Assembly (NCBI RefSeq): GCF_000314005.1
Contig: NZ_JH980292.1
Coordinates: 2,621,725-2,685,724, forward strand
DNA: 64,000 bases
Reading direction: 5' to 3'
Source: Spirulina subsalsa PCC 9445
Lineage (GTDB): Bacteria; Cyanobacteriota; Cyanobacteriia; Cyanobacteriales; Spirulinaceae
Shown here piece after piece: positions 1-8,928 of the stretch (position 1 is the stretch's first letter; every line of letters begins with the position of its first letter). The notes under the pieces were generated by a model. That model was given only the letters and a program-made list of their open reading frames with translations, did not search any database and had not been told where the DNA came from. A program made the position numbers and the translations under genes.

Positions 1-1
1 A

Positions 2-856
2 GGAATTCGTCCCTTTTTAGATGAAGAGGAAAGTTTAGCTGTTTATGTCACCCTATGCGCCCTAGCTAAGTTTGTCGAAGACTATGAGGAGGAGTTAACT
101 GTTTTTGACGAAAAAGATTGGCCGCAAATTATTGATAAAATACGCATTTCTTTACCCAAATTTGCCCAAAAAGACAAAAGCCAAACTATTTTAGTGGAAG
201 TGGCGACCCAGCCGGAGTTATCTAAAGAATTTTTAGCCTTGGAAGTCTTGGAGGATGAGAAAGAGGAAGAGACGAACAGCCTGATCATTGACAATAACTT
301 TGTTCCGAATGGTTCAATTGTTAGTTTGGGTTTTCTGCCTTGGAGCTTACGGGAAGAAATCCGCCAACATCCGAAAAAGCATAGTCAAACGGTCGATTTT
401 AAAATTCCTAAGAATTCTGATGGGCTGCCCATTATTTTGCTACAAACTACTCGGTCTAATGCCCAAGAAATGATCAATACTTTGAAGATGGAAGGCGGGT
501 TAAACTCGATTCTATTTAACCCCGGTGTGGATGCTATACGGGATATACAATACGAATTAATCTTGTTGCAAACTCCCCAGGATAGTCTTCATTTAGTCAA
601 AGATGTTGAATCCCAATCTACCGAGCATCAAAACGCTAAGAAAAAATGGCGGCAACGGCTCAAAAAAACAGGCGGAATCTGTGGTTTAGTGATTGCAATG
701 GGGGTAACGGGAGCATCCCGAGGAACACCCGGTCTGACTCAGATTATGGGTCTATTTGAAACTGAGAGCAAAGAAGGAGAAGAAACCGGTTTAGGGTATT
801 TACAGTTAGTTCCCACGTTTGCTCATGATTTTTCTTTCTTGGACTGGGATGACTAA
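2..856 (+). CDS. Hypothetical protein, 5' end cut by the window edge
   Basis: The frame is open from base 2 to the TGA at 854-856, giving at least 284 residues, so the true start lies outside the window. An internal GTG at 194 would give 220 aa, but about 64 open codons precede it and continue the same acidic style of sequence (LDEEESLAVYV), so I treat it as internal. The protein is acidic and mixed alpha/beta in appearance. There is a short hydrophobic stretch (GGICGLVIAMGVTGA) after a basic segment (KKKWRQRLKKTG) near the C-terminus, which could be a membrane-proximal helix. I do not recognise the family and assign no function. Confidence 0.6.
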   Translation, partial: GIRPFLDEEESLAVYVTLCALAKFVEDYEEELTVFDEKDWPQIIDKIRISLPKFAQKDKSQTILVEVATQPELSKEFLALEVLEDEKEEETNSLIIDNNFVPNGSIVSLGFLPWSLREEIRQHPKKHSQTVDFKIPKNSDGLPIILLQTTRSNAQEMINTLKMEGGLNSILFNPGVDAIRDIQYELILLQTPQDSLHLVKDVESQSTEHQNAKKKWRQRLKKTGGICGLVIAMGVTGASRGTPGLTQIMGLFETESKEGEETGLGYLQLVPTFAHDFSFLDWDD

Positions 857-899
857 GGCTAGAAAATTAGATCAAAATCCAGAATCCCTCAAAAGCGAA

Positions 900-926
900 C
901 GGGAAAAGTGAAATGCACTTTTCCCG
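900..926. terminator. Perfect 11-bp hairpin after the first gene
   Basis: Arms 900-910 (CGGGAAAAGTG) and 916-926 are perfect reverse complements around a 5-nt loop. The hairpin lies 44 bp after the stop of the first gene and before a convergent small gene, so it is well placed to end transcription from either side. There is no run of T after either arm, so it is not a classical intrinsic terminator. Confidence 0.45.
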
Positions 927-1053
927 AACGTCTAGCGCTGTATTTTGCCAACAATTACCACCCAAAATTAAAAAGGGATGGGTTAACCAACTCCCTGTGA
1001 AGAATACCCCCACTCAATGGAGTGAATCGGAGTGAACCGATTTCAGAACCTCA

Positions 1054-1206
1054 CTAACGGTGAGAATGAGCGGATTTTGAAGGAAGATCACCGGAGAAAG
1101 GTTGAACTCCAATGGTGGGATAAGAATCATCACTAGGTCCAAAAATCCGGGCAACCGCTTCAGAAAAATAAGTGTTGAGTTGGTTTAAACGCTGGGAAAG
1201 TTTCAT
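1054..1206 (-). CDS. Small conserved cyanobacterial-type protein (50 aa)
   Basis: This is an ATG-to-TAG frame of 50 codons on the minus strand. The start is preceded at good spacing by a full Shine-Dalgarno sequence (AGGAGG, then CAAGATT, then ATG), stronger than most in this window. The product begins MKLSQRLNQLNTYFSEAVAR and carries the block RIFGPSDDSYPTIGVQPFSG. From memory, this FSEAVARIFGPSDD..P..GVQPF pattern recurs in a family of about 45-55 aa cyanobacterial proteins of unknown function; I cannot check that here. No signal peptide or membrane segment is visible. The gene stands alone and converges on the truncated gene to its left. Confidence 0.7.
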   Translation of the reverse strand: MKLSQRLNQLNTYFSEAVARIFGPSDDSYPTIGVQPFSGDLPSKSAHSHR

Positions 1207-1569
1207 AATCTTGCCTCCTGCCTGAGTCTCGCTAACGAAGATTTGTGTTGCTTGAGTGAAACAGGAATCTGTTCCTCATGTCTTCATTATCAAGGTTTTT
1301 CTCTCTAGCGACCCACCTTGCCCCTCATTTTGTAATCAATATTTGAAGATATTTGCAATCGTTCTTATTACTCAACAAAACTTATCACTTTAATGAGGGA
1401 ACGCTCCTAACACATTTTATTGAAATTTGATAAAAATAGCGACTTTTTGTGATAAAACTTGATGAAGTGGTGGAAAAAAATCACAAAGTATTAAGATTAG
1501 AAAAGCCTGATCTATTATAACAAATTTAGGTTGCCCTATCCCTTTGCACCAGCAGCACCCAATTCTAAT

Positions 1570-2904
1570 ATGTTTCAAGCGACCCGTCGCCGTTTAGCCC
1601 TTTGGTATACTGCCGTTACCGCGATTTTGCTCTTGTTATTTGCTACAGGAATGTATACCTATGTTCGCAATACCCTAATTGAACGGATAGACGACACTTT
1701 AAAGCACGTTGTGGAAGTGGTGGAACGGTCTTTAGTGATTGAAACCTTTGCTGCCGGAGAGGGAGGAGATCGGGTGAATGTTGAGGCGAGTTTTCGCAAT
1801 AATGCCCAAGTGATGGAGGATGATCACATTGACCTAGAGTGGTTTAGTCCTACAGGGGAACTCTTGTGGTCTACCTTTTCCGCTCCTCCTCTAATTCCCT
1901 TACAGGTCAATCGTACAGGCAAAACGATTTATCTTTCTAATGACAATTTATTACGTCAAGTGACCCAACGAGTGGAACAAGGTCGCCAAGTGTTGGGATA
2001 TTTACGAGTCAGTCATCCTTGGTTTGAGGTGACAAAACCGACCCGGCAGTTAGTGATTGATTTAGTGATTTGGACGAGTTTTATGGTGGTTTGTGTGGCG
2101 GCCATTGGTTGGTTTCTCTCGGGATTGGCGATGAAACCAATTTTGGAGTCCTATCAAAGTCTGAAACAGTTTACGGCCGATGCGTCCCATGAGTTACGCA
2201 ATCCCATTGCGACGATTCAAACGAATGTACAGATGGCGTTAACCTATTTGGATCAAGATCCCCAATCTCAACAGCGACAGTTACGAGTGGTGGAACGTTT
2301 AACTCAACGGTTGGGTCGTTTGGTCAATGATTTATTATTTTTAGCGCGTTCTGATAGTGGGATTAGTGTCACCCATGCTCAGGCTTTGCCCTTAGATGCG
2401 TTATTAATTGAGGTAATCGAGGAACAACGGGTTTTTGCGCAACAGTGCGATGTGTATTTATGTTTACGCATTGCAGAACCAGAAACGGAGGGAGAGGATG
2501 TGTTTGCCGTGTTGGGAGAGTGGGATCAATTGGCGCGTTTGTTCACGAATTTGATTAGTAATGCAATTGAATACACGGCCTTAGAACGGACAGGGCAGGA
2601 GGGGGAGGCCTTAGTTGAGGTGATGTTAGGACGGGTGAAAAAGGATCGTCGCCATTGGGGGTTACAGGTTCAAGTGCGGGATAATGGGGTGGGGATACCC
2701 GAGGCGGCATTACCCCATATTTTCGATCGTTTTTATCGGGTGGATGCGGCAAGATCCCGTCATGGGTTGTTTTTGACTGGTTCGGGATTGGGGTTAGCCA
2801 TTGCTCAGGCGATCGCACAAAATCATCACGGCAACATCGCCGTTGAAAGTGTGCTAGATCAAGGAACAACCTTTACGGTCACGCTTCCGGCCTTGCCGGA
2901 GTAA
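1570..2904 (+). CDS. Membrane-bound sensor histidine kinase
   Basis: The protein autophosphorylates on histidine in response to an unknown signal. It has an N-terminal transmembrane helix (about residues 10-32), an extracytoplasmic sensor region of about 120 residues, a second helix (LVIWTSFMVVCVAAIGWFL), then HisKA and HATPase_c domains. The H-box is DASHELRNP (His at codon 2188-2190). The N-box reads NLISNAIEY, G1 is DNGVGIP and G2 is GSGLGLAIAQ, so all catalytic motifs are present. I chose ATG 1570, where the protein opens MFQATRRRLALWYT, a usual opening for such kinases; an in-frame TTG at 1531 would add 13 residues. No response regulator adjoins it, so its partner is unknown. It resembles Hik34-type kinases by memory only. 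Confidence 0.85.
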   Translation: MFQATRRRLALWYTAVTAILLLLFATGMYTYVRNTLIERIDDTLKHVVEVVERSLVIETFAAGEGGDRVNVEASFRNNAQVMEDDHIDLEWFSPTGELLWSTFSAPPLIPLQVNRTGKTIYLSNDNLLRQVTQRVEQGRQVLGYLRVSHPWFEVTKPTRQLVIDLVIWTSFMVVCVAAIGWFLSGLAMKPILESYQSLKQFTADASHELRNPIATIQTNVQMALTYLDQDPQSQQRQLRVVERLTQRLGRLVNDLLFLARSDSGISVTHAQALPLDALLIEVIEEQRVFAQQCDVYLCLRIAEPETEGEDVFAVLGEWDQLARLFTNLISNAIEYTALERTGQEGEALVEVMLGRVKKDRRHWGLQVQVRDNGVGIPEAALPHIFDRFYRVDAARSRHGLFLTGSGLGLAIAQAIAQNHHGNIAVESVLDQGTTFTVTLPALPE

Positions 2905-2935
2905 GCGATAAAACCCTAAATACTAATCACTCATT

Positions 2936-4219
2936 ATGCCCGCAACCATTGCTCTCATTGCCCACGATAATAAAAAGGATCAAATGGTGGAATTCGTCAA
3001 ACGCCATAAAGCCTTACTGCAACGTTACCCCCTGATTGCCACGGGAACCACAGGACAACGGATTCAAAACGCTACGGGACTTAAGGTAAATGCCCTCTTA
3101 TCGGGGCCTTTGGGAGGAGATGCGCAGATTTCGGCTCAAGTGGCTGAGGGTCATGTGAAAGCGGTTATTTTTTTAATTGATCCTCTCAATGCCCAACCCC
3201 ATGAACCGGATATTCAAGCCTTACAGAGGATTTGTGCGGTTCATAATGTCGCCTTGGCTACTAATGTAGCTACGGCGGAATTTATTTTGGATCATCTACG
3301 ACACAATCAAATTGCCCATTTAATTTTTAACCCGGTTTCGGGTCAAGGAAATGCTCAAGAAGAGTTAAATCTGATTAAACAAATGCTGACTCCGGCGATG
3401 AGTTTGGTGCTGCATGAAACCCAGCCAGATGTTTCGGCCGAGGAGTTGGCGAAAAAGGCGATCGCCTCTCAAGCAGATTTAGTCATTGCGTCTGGGGGGG
3501 ATGGCACGGTGTCCCAGGTGGCGGGGGTTTTGATCGGGACAGAAATTCCTTTAGGTATTATCCCCCGGGGAACCGCCAATGCTTTTGCTATGGCTTTGGG
3601 TATTTCTCGCCTCAATCCCATTGCCCATGCTTGCGAGGTCATTGTAGCGGGGAAAACCCGCATTGTGGACACAGCGCGCTGTAATGGTTTACCGATGATT
3701 TTATTGGCAGGGGTAGGCTATGAGGCGGAAATGGTAGAACAGGCGAACCGGGAAGCGAAAAACCGTTGGGGGGCGCTGGCCTATATTATGGCGGGGTGGC
3801 AACAAATTGACCGGGGGATTTTGTTTGAGACGGAAATCACGGTGGATGATACGGTGCGCCAGTTTGAAGCGGGGGCGATTACCATTGCTAATGCGGCACC
3901 TCCCACCTCGATTTTAGCCCAGGGCAAGGGGCAGGTGGTTTTTGATGATGGAGTCCTTGATGTGACCATTGCCACGGCTACGGGCAAGCTAGAGGCCGTA
4001 CAGTCGATGTTACAGCTTCTAGGTTCGGCGTTGGTGCAAGTGGAACCCAATCGCCCGGATATTGTCCACATCCACGCCCAAAAAATTAAGGTGACGGCCA
4101 ATCCTCCCCAGAAAGTGGTTTTGGATGGGGAGATTATTGGCACGACACCTGTTGAGGTGGAATGTTTGCCCCAAAGTTTAACGGTGCTGTGTCCGGTGGG
4201 GGAATCAGTGGCTCAGTGA
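2936..4219 (+). CDS. Methylglyoxal synthase fused to a diacylglycerol/lipid kinase domain
   Basis: This is a two-domain cytosolic protein of 427 aa. Residues 1-120 match methylglyoxal synthase, which converts dihydroxyacetone phosphate to methylglyoxal and phosphate. Motifs include [10 protein letters not shown] (active-site His-Asp-Lys), [10 protein letters not shown] with the catalytic Asp, and [11 protein letters not shown]. Residues 127-427 match the DAGK/YegS lipid kinase fold, with an NPVSGQG start, the nucleotide loop [22 protein letters not shown] and a C-terminal VFDDGVLDV block. Both halves look intact. The gene starts 31 bp after the kinase gene, on the same strand. Its last 15 bp overlap the 3' end of the convergent aroA. 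How the two activities relate is unknown. Confidence 0.88.
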   Translation: MPATIALIAHDNKKDQMVEFVKRHKALLQRYPLIATGTTGQRIQNATGLKVNALLSGPLGGDAQISAQVAEGHVKAVIFLIDPLNAQPHEPDIQALQRICAVHNVALATNVATAEFILDHLRHNQIAHLIFNPVSGQGNAQEELNLIKQMLTPAMSLVLHETQPDVSAEELAKKAIASQADLVIASGGDGTVSQVAGVLIGTEIPLGIIPRGTANAFAMALGISRLNPIAHACEVIVAGKTRIVDTARCNGLPMILLAGVGYEAEMVEQANREAKNRWGALAYIMAGWQQIDRGILFETEITVDDTVRQFEAGAITIANAAPPTSILAQGKGQVVFDDGVLDVTIATATGKLEAVQSMLQLLGSALVQVEPNRPDIVHIHAQKIKVTANPPQKVVLDGEIIGTTPVEVECLPQSLTVLCPVGESVAQ

Positions 4220-5560
4220 ACCGCTACAAATCTGCTCTAGGGTTTCGATAAAGTTGGGGTAGGATATGGCGGCGGCTTCGGCCCGGTGGATGGTGGTGGG
4301 GGTGGGGGCGGTGAGGGCGGCAATGGCTAAACTCATGGCAATACGATGATCGGTATAACTATCTACCTTAGCTCCGGTGAGGGGGGTTTCGCCGCTAATT
4401 TCTAGGCCGTCGGGACGTTCGGTAATCTTGGCCCCCATGCGGTTCAGTTCGGAGGCAGTGACGGCTAGGCGATCGCTTTCTTTGACTCGTAACTCGGCGG
4501 CATCCTCTATGAGGGTGGTTCCCTGCGCACAGGTGGCGGCCACGGCCAGGATGGGGATTTCATCAATCAGGCGGGGGATTAAGTCTCCGCCGATGGTGCA
4601 GCCCTTTAAGGCACTAGAACGAACGCGCAAATCGGCGACGGGTTCCCCCGTAACAAGGCGCTCATTTTCCCGCTCAATATCGGCACCCATGAGGGCAAGG
4701 GCTTCTAAAATCCCGGTACGGGTGGGGTTCACCCCTACATTTTCAATCACCAATTCGGAACCCGGTACAATGGCGGCCGCAATGAGCCAAAAGGCGGCGG
4801 AACTAATATCTCCGGGGACAATCACTTTCTGTCCGGTTAGGCCTCCGGTTTGTCCGGTAATGGTGACGCTACAGGTTTGGGGATCTACGGTTAATTGCGC
4901 GCCAAAGGCTTTTAACATCCGTTCGCTGTGATCTCGGGACAGGGAGGGCTCCGTGACGGTAGTTTGTCCCTCGGCGGCCAGCCCGGCGAGTAATATACAA
5001 GATTTAACTTGGGCGGAGGCAATGGGGGAGTGGTAGTGAATGCCTTGGAGGGCTTGACCTTGAACCGCTAGGGGGGCGAGGGAGTTGTTTTGACGGCCAT
5101 AAATGTGGGCGCCCATTTGTTGTAAGGGTTTAATCACACGGGACATGGGGCGCGATCGCAGGGAATCATCCCCTGTCACCACAAAAAACCGTTCGGGCTG
5201 GGAGGCCAACAAGCCCAACATCAGGCGCATAGTGGTTCCAGAATTGCCCGCATTGAGCAGATCCGGGGGTTCTTGTAAGTGACCTAGACCGATTCCCTCT
5301 ACGGTGACAGAATGGCTATTGAGGGGGGAAATCTGCGCCCCCATTGCTCGGAAACATTCGGCGGTACTGCGGGGATCTTCACCCAGTAAGAGTCCTTCAA
5401 TGGTGGTGGTTCCTGATGCGATCGCCCCCAACATCAAAGCCCGATGAGAAATCGACTTATCCCCCGGAATCTTCACCCTCCCCTGTAAGGCTAAACCTCC
5501 CTTGGGGGGCGTAATAATTAAATCTTGATGGGGGGCATTGGGAACAAGAGCAACTAGCAT
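4205..5560 (-). CDS. aroA: 3-phosphoshikimate 1-carboxyvinyltransferase (EPSP synthase)
   Basis: The enzyme transfers the enolpyruvyl group of PEP to shikimate-3-phosphate in the shikimate pathway. Diagnostic motifs are all present: [51 protein letters not shown], the catalytic [17 protein letters not shown] and [15 protein letters not shown]. With ATG 5560 the protein is about 450 aa, the usual size. A TTG at 5581 would add seven residues; neither start has a clear ribosome-binding site, so the choice rests on ATG. The gene converges with the MgsA fusion and the two overlap by 15 bp at their 3' ends. Confidence 0.95.
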   Translation of the reverse strand: MLVALVPNAPHQDLIITPPKGGLALQGRVKIPGDKSISHRALMLGAIASGTTTIEGLLLGEDPRSTAECFRAMGAQISPLNSHSVTVEGIGLGHLQEPPDLLNAGNSGTTMRLMLGLLASQPERFFVVTGDDSLRSRPMSRVIKPLQQMGAHIYGRQNNSLAPLAVQGQALQGIHYHSPIASAQVKSCILLAGLAAEGQTTVTEPSLSRDHSERMLKAFGAQLTVDPQTCSVTITGQTGGLTGQKVIVPGDISSAAFWLIAAAIVPGSELVIENVGVNPTRTGILEALALMGADIERENERLVTGEPVADLRVRSSALKGCTIGGDLIPRLIDEIPILAVAATCAQGTTLIEDAAELRVKESDRLAVTASELNRMGAKITERPDGLEISGETPLTGAKVDSYTDHRIAMSLAIAALTAPTPTTIHRAEAAAISYPNFIETLEQICSGSLSH

Positions 5561-5582
5561 AGATTTTAATTGAAGGAGCAAC

Positions 5583-5651
5583 AGGCATCTCCTATCAGTC
5601 CGCTAACACTACCCTCTTACCATTGCTAAAACAGGGTTTTAGGAGATGCCT
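5583..5651. repeat. Short inverted-repeat (MITE-like) element, copy A
   Basis: Arms AGGCATCTCCTA (5583-5594) and TAGGAGATGCCT (5640-5651) are perfect complements. The interval from CATCTCC to GGAGATG is exactly 63 bp, the same as in a second copy at 58177-58239. The two share the terminal GGGTTTTAGGAGATG block, while their interiors have diverged. It overlaps the upstream edge of aroA. A miniature transposon or transposon-end relic is the likeliest reading. Confidence 0.55.
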
Positions 5652-5684
5652 AATGATTAATTATCAAGGATCAGGGGGGAATTC

Positions 5685-6440
5685 TCAAGCGTCTGGATCT
5701 ACTCCCAAAGCTCGTAACTGTGCCGCTAAAGCCTCCGCCCGTTCCCGTTCCCGCTCCGCCCGTTCCCGTTCCTGTTCCGCCCGTTCTCGTTCCTGTTCCG
5801 CCCGTTCTCGTTCCTGTTCCGCCCGTTCCCGTTCCTGTTCCGCCCGTTCTCGTTCCTGTTGCCAAGCGACCCGCAACTCCTCCGGCAAGAGCAACCGTTC
5901 CCCCGTATCTCCCCGATAAAAACTAATTAACCGTTCCTCCACCGCCAAACGTAGCCCCAACGCCACACTATAACTATCCTCAATCAGTCCATACACCTCA
6001 TTCCCCAAACGATACCCCCGCAACTGTTCAGGAATCCATTCCCCTCTCGGGTCAAATAGCCAATACTCTTCTACCCCCAACTGCTCATAAAGAGTCTTCT
6101 TAAACTCCATATCCTGACTCCGGGTACTCGGTGAGGTCATCTCAAAAATTACCGTCGGGACTTCCCCTTCTTCCCAAATCTTATAGTTATCCCGCCCACC
6201 GGGAGACACATTGAAAATTACCATCACATCAGGAGCAACACGCAAGCGAGGAAACCCTTGAGAATAGTAAAGAAATTGGTCTGCTAATACCGTTGCTTGA
6301 CGACCACTCAGGTATTGTCGTAACACTTCTAGGGTCATCAAAATTGCATACATATGATCGTATGTCTCCGCCAAAGGTTCACCGTCCTCACTGGGATAAA
6401 TAACAGTAGTTGATTCTTCTAAAGATAGAATTTGACTCAT
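5685..6440 (-). CDS. Uma2-family (DUF820) putative endonuclease, copy A with six ERERAEQ-type heptads
   Basis: The protein is 251 aa. The core (about residues 1-190) carries the PD-(D/E)XK-like Uma2 pattern: RVAPDVMVIF, then FEMTSPSTRSQDMEFKK with acidic and lysine residues in the expected order, then GVEEYWLFDP. The tail has six tandem heptads (ERERAEQ four times, then ERERAER and ERERAEA; 5730-5855), which should form a charged coiled coil, and ends LAAQLRALGVDPDA. The next gene upstream is a near-identical tandem copy with only three heptads. Uma2 proteins are very common in cyanobacteria and their biological role is unsettled. It ends 34 bp from the MITE-like element. Confidence 0.85.
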   Translation of the reverse strand: MSQILSLEESTTVIYPSEDGEPLAETYDHMYAILMTLEVLRQYLSGRQATVLADQFLYYSQGFPRLRVAPDVMVIFNVSPGGRDNYKIWEEGEVPTVIFEMTSPSTRSQDMEFKKTLYEQLGVEEYWLFDPRGEWIPEQLRGYRLGNEVYGLIEDSYSVALGLRLAVEERLISFYRGDTGERLLLPEELRVAWQQERERAEQERERAEQERERAEQERERAEQERERAERERERAEALAAQLRALGVDPDA

Positions 6441-6479
6441 AGCAGTTGTCCATTATCAGTACATAGTAGTAGTCCATTC

Positions 6480-7172
6480 TCACGCCTCCGGCTCCACCCC
6501 TAAAGCGCGTAACTGTGCCGCTAAAATCTCCGCCCGTTCTCGTTCCTGTTCCGCCCGTTCTCGTTCCTGTTCCGCCCGTTCCCGTTCCTGTTGCCAAGCG
6601 ACCCGCAACTCCTCCGGCAAGAGCAACCGTTCCCCCGTATCTCCCCGATAAAAACTAATTAACCGTTCCTCCACCGCCAAACGTAGCCCCAACGCCACAC
6701 TATAACTATCCTCAATCAACTCATACACCTCATTCCCCAAACGATACCCCCGCAACTGTTCAGGAATCCATTCCCCTCTCGGGTCAAATAGCCAATACTC
6801 TTCTACCCCTAACTGCTCATAAAGAGTCTTCTTAAACTCCATATCCTGACTCCGGGTACTCGGTGAGGTCATCTCAAAAATTACCGTCGGGACTTCCCCT
6901 TCTTCCCAAATCTTATAGTTATCCCGCCCACCGGGAGACACATTGAAAATTACCATCACATCAGGAGCAACACGCAAGCGAGGAAACCCTTGAGAATAGT
7001 AAAGAAATTGGTCTGCTAATACCGTTGCTTGACGACCACTCAGGTATTGTCGTAACACTTCTAGGGTCATCAAAATTGCATACATATGATCGTATGTCTC
7101 CGCCAAAGGCTCACCGTCCTCACTGGGATAAATAACAGTAGTTGATTCTTCTAAAGATAGAATTTGACTCAT
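6480..7172 (-). CDS. Uma2-family (DUF820) putative endonuclease, copy B with three heptads
   Basis: This 230-aa protein is the upstream member of a tandem pair. Up to the heptads it differs from copy A at only one residue that I see (YELIED here, YGLIED there), and the DNA differs at only a few bases. The same upstream flank (AGCAGTTGTCCATTATCAGT) also precedes copy A, so the duplicated unit includes the 5' flank; the copies are offset by 732 bp. It carries the same Uma2 motifs. The tail has two ERERAEQ heptads plus ERERAEI (6525-6587), then LAAQLRALGVEPEA. The duplication looks recent, or the copies are kept alike by gene conversion. Confidence 0.85.
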   Translation of the reverse strand: MSQILSLEESTTVIYPSEDGEPLAETYDHMYAILMTLEVLRQYLSGRQATVLADQFLYYSQGFPRLRVAPDVMVIFNVSPGGRDNYKIWEEGEVPTVIFEMTSPSTRSQDMEFKKTLYEQLGVEEYWLFDPRGEWIPEQLRGYRLGNEVYELIEDSYSVALGLRLAVEERLISFYRGDTGERLLLPEELRVAWQQERERAEQERERAEQERERAEILAAQLRALGVEPEA

Positions 7173-7194
7173 AGCAGTTGTCCATTATCAGTAA

Positions 7195-7380
7195 TTGACA
7201 CTCTCACCGCCAAGCTAGGCTGTGGCCGGAGTTTCTTGTTTAATTGAGCGCCGCTTTCTAGCACCAGTATTTCTACTTTTACGCTTCGAGTCTTACGCCC
7301 TCTCCACAAGCTTTAAATTCTGCGTGTCCCGCCGTATTGGCTGACAGGATTCTAATACCTTCCTCATCAGTTGGTCGCAA
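7195..7380 (-). pseudogene. Decayed 3' end of an IS200/IS605-type tnpB gene
   Basis: Reading the minus strand from 7380 gives LRPTDEEGIRILSANTAGHA followed by EFKACGEGVRLEA and a stop. After a one-base shift the frame continues RKSRNTGARKRRSIKQETPA and stops at 7215-7217. The EGIRILS..TAGH....ACG and KQE blocks are what I remember from the C-terminal tails of cyanobacterial TnpB proteins. An in-frame TGA lies just upstream, so only about 55 codons survive, with a frameshift. The following CTCTCACCGCCAAGCTA is a right-end-like hairpin that recurs at 62222-62262. No transposase remains, so this is a dead relic. Confidence 0.6.
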
Positions 7381-7427
7381 TTTATCTCACTGTTAAGCTG
7401 CGTTTTAACAGTGAGATAAATTGCGAC
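7374..7427. repeat. Perfect 23-bp inverted repeat beside CRISPR array 1
   Basis: Arms 7374-7396 and 7405-7427 are exact reverse complements separated by 8 nt (GCTGCGTT). The left arm begins GTCGCAATTTATCTCACTG. The hairpin lies between the TnpB relic and a degenerate CRISPR half-repeat at 7440-7458, so it is just downstream of the array if the array is read from the minus strand. There is no T-run, so it is not a standard terminator. Confidence 0.7.
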
Positions 7428-7439
7428 ATTTAGGCTAAA

Positions 7440-8928
7440 CATTATAGCTCATTTCAAGACAGAATGGCAATGGATCTCAGTGAGGAGGTCAGTGTTTCAA
7501 TACCTCATAGGCATTATAGGTGATTTCAAGAATTGAAACTGATTTCCACGGAGGAAAGCTGTGTGTTTCAATACCTCATAGGCATTATAGGTGATTTCAA
7601 GGGCTGGCGGCGGGCAAGTACCTGCCAACGTGCAGTTTCAATACCTCATAGGCATTATAGGTGATTTCAAGCGTCTATGGTGAGAATTACCTAGGTTTTG
7701 ATGTTGTTTCAATACCTCATAGGCATTATAGGTGATTTCAAGGGGTTTGTATAGCCCCGAAGAAATGGGGCAACAAGCTGTTTCAATACCTCATAGGCAT
7801 TATAGGTGATTTCAAGTAATGATGGCGGGGGTTTTAGGAAATTTATAAAAGTTTCAATACCTCATAGGCATTATAGGTGATTTCAAGTTTCTTAGAATTA
7901 GCGTTCATTGCTCTATATAATGTTTCAATACCTCATAGGCATTATAGGTGATTTCAAGGCCATTTCTGGGCATCAGGGGCGGACAAGTGCCGGTTTCAAT
8001 ACCTCATAGGCATTATAGGTGATTTCAAGCCTATAGTGTTGCTGAATTGATGGTAAAAAATACCGTTGTTTCAATACCTCATAGGCATTATAGGTGATTT
8101 CAAGTTCTGAATCTTTTGGATAGTTCTTAGAAGCCCCGTCACGCACGTTTCAATACCTCATAGGCATTATAGGTGATTTCAAGTGGGATGAGGGTAACTA
8201 CCGCAACTACTGCGGTAAAAAGTTTCAATACCTCATAGGCATTATAGGTGATTTCAAGGATGACTGAAGAGGACGCCGTTAATAAAGCAGAGAGTTTCAA
8301 TACCTCATAGGCATTATAGGTGATTTCAAGTATGACTGCAACCATCCCGCCCTCCATTGGGCAGAGTTTCAATACCTCATAGGCATTATAGGTGATTTCA
8401 AGTCTGCTTACAGCCGCCCGGGAGCGGGATCAGCTTGTCGTTTCAATACCTCATAGGCATTATAGGTGATTTCAAGGGGAGGCACTCAAGCAGTTGCTGG
8501 GGGGTGGGGAATGAATGTTTCAATACCTCATAGGCATTATAGGTGATTTCAAGTAGTCTCCCGTATCCGAGGCATACCACCACTGACCGGTTTCAATACC
8601 TCATAGGCATTATAGGTGATTTCAAGGGAACTAGCGAAGGTGAGGGGCGGGAATAGCCGAGTGTTTCAATACCTCATAGGCATTATAGGTGATTTCAAGG
8701 AATCACTGAATTCGGGAGATCACAAAATTCGAGGTTTCAATACCTCATAGGCATTATAGGTGATTTCAAGCCAACCTTCTTGAGTGGCCACTAACTCCCG
8801 CCTTCTTTTCCGTTCCCCATGTTTCAATACCTCATAGGCATTATAGGTGATTTCAAGCGCCAACTTTTGGAGCTTATCAATCTGACACTGAGTTTCAATA
8901 CCTCATAGGCATTATAGGTGATTTCAAG
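7440..8928 (-). CRISPR. CRISPR array 1: 20 repeats of 37 bp plus a degenerate half-repeat
   Basis: Twenty identical 37-bp repeats start at 7494, 7563, 7635, 7706, 7780, 7851, 7922, 7993, 8068, 8147, 8222, 8294, 8366, 8440, 8517, 8590, 8663, 8734, 8821 and 8892. On the plus strand each begins GTTTCAATACCTCATAGG and ends TATAGGTGATTTCAAG. Spacers are 32-42 bp except one of 50 bp (8771-8820). A degenerate 3' half-repeat (7440-7458, two mismatches in 19) and one more spacer lie at the left end. On the minus strand the repeat ends in ATTGAAAC, the usual crRNA handle of many type I and III systems. That, and decay at the left end, point to minus-strand transcription with the leader on the right. 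No cas genes are near, so the subtype cannot be set. Confidence 0.97.

Noticed and set aside
194-856. Start of the first gene at GTG 194
   Set aside because: The same frame is open back to base 2 with similar composition, so the gene is better read as truncated by the window edge.
5671-5926. Frames encoding Thr-Gly or Pro-Val repeats over the Uma2 tail
   Set aside because: They are shadows of the 21-bp heptad repeats in the real Uma2 genes.
8139-8372. Open frame through CRISPR array 1
   Set aside because: The frame simply translates repeats (ITYNAYEVLK recurs) and spacers; it is not a gene.
7440-8928. Assigning array 1 to a named CRISPR subtype
   Set aside because: The ATTGAAAC end is shared by several type I and III systems, and no cas gene is present to decide.
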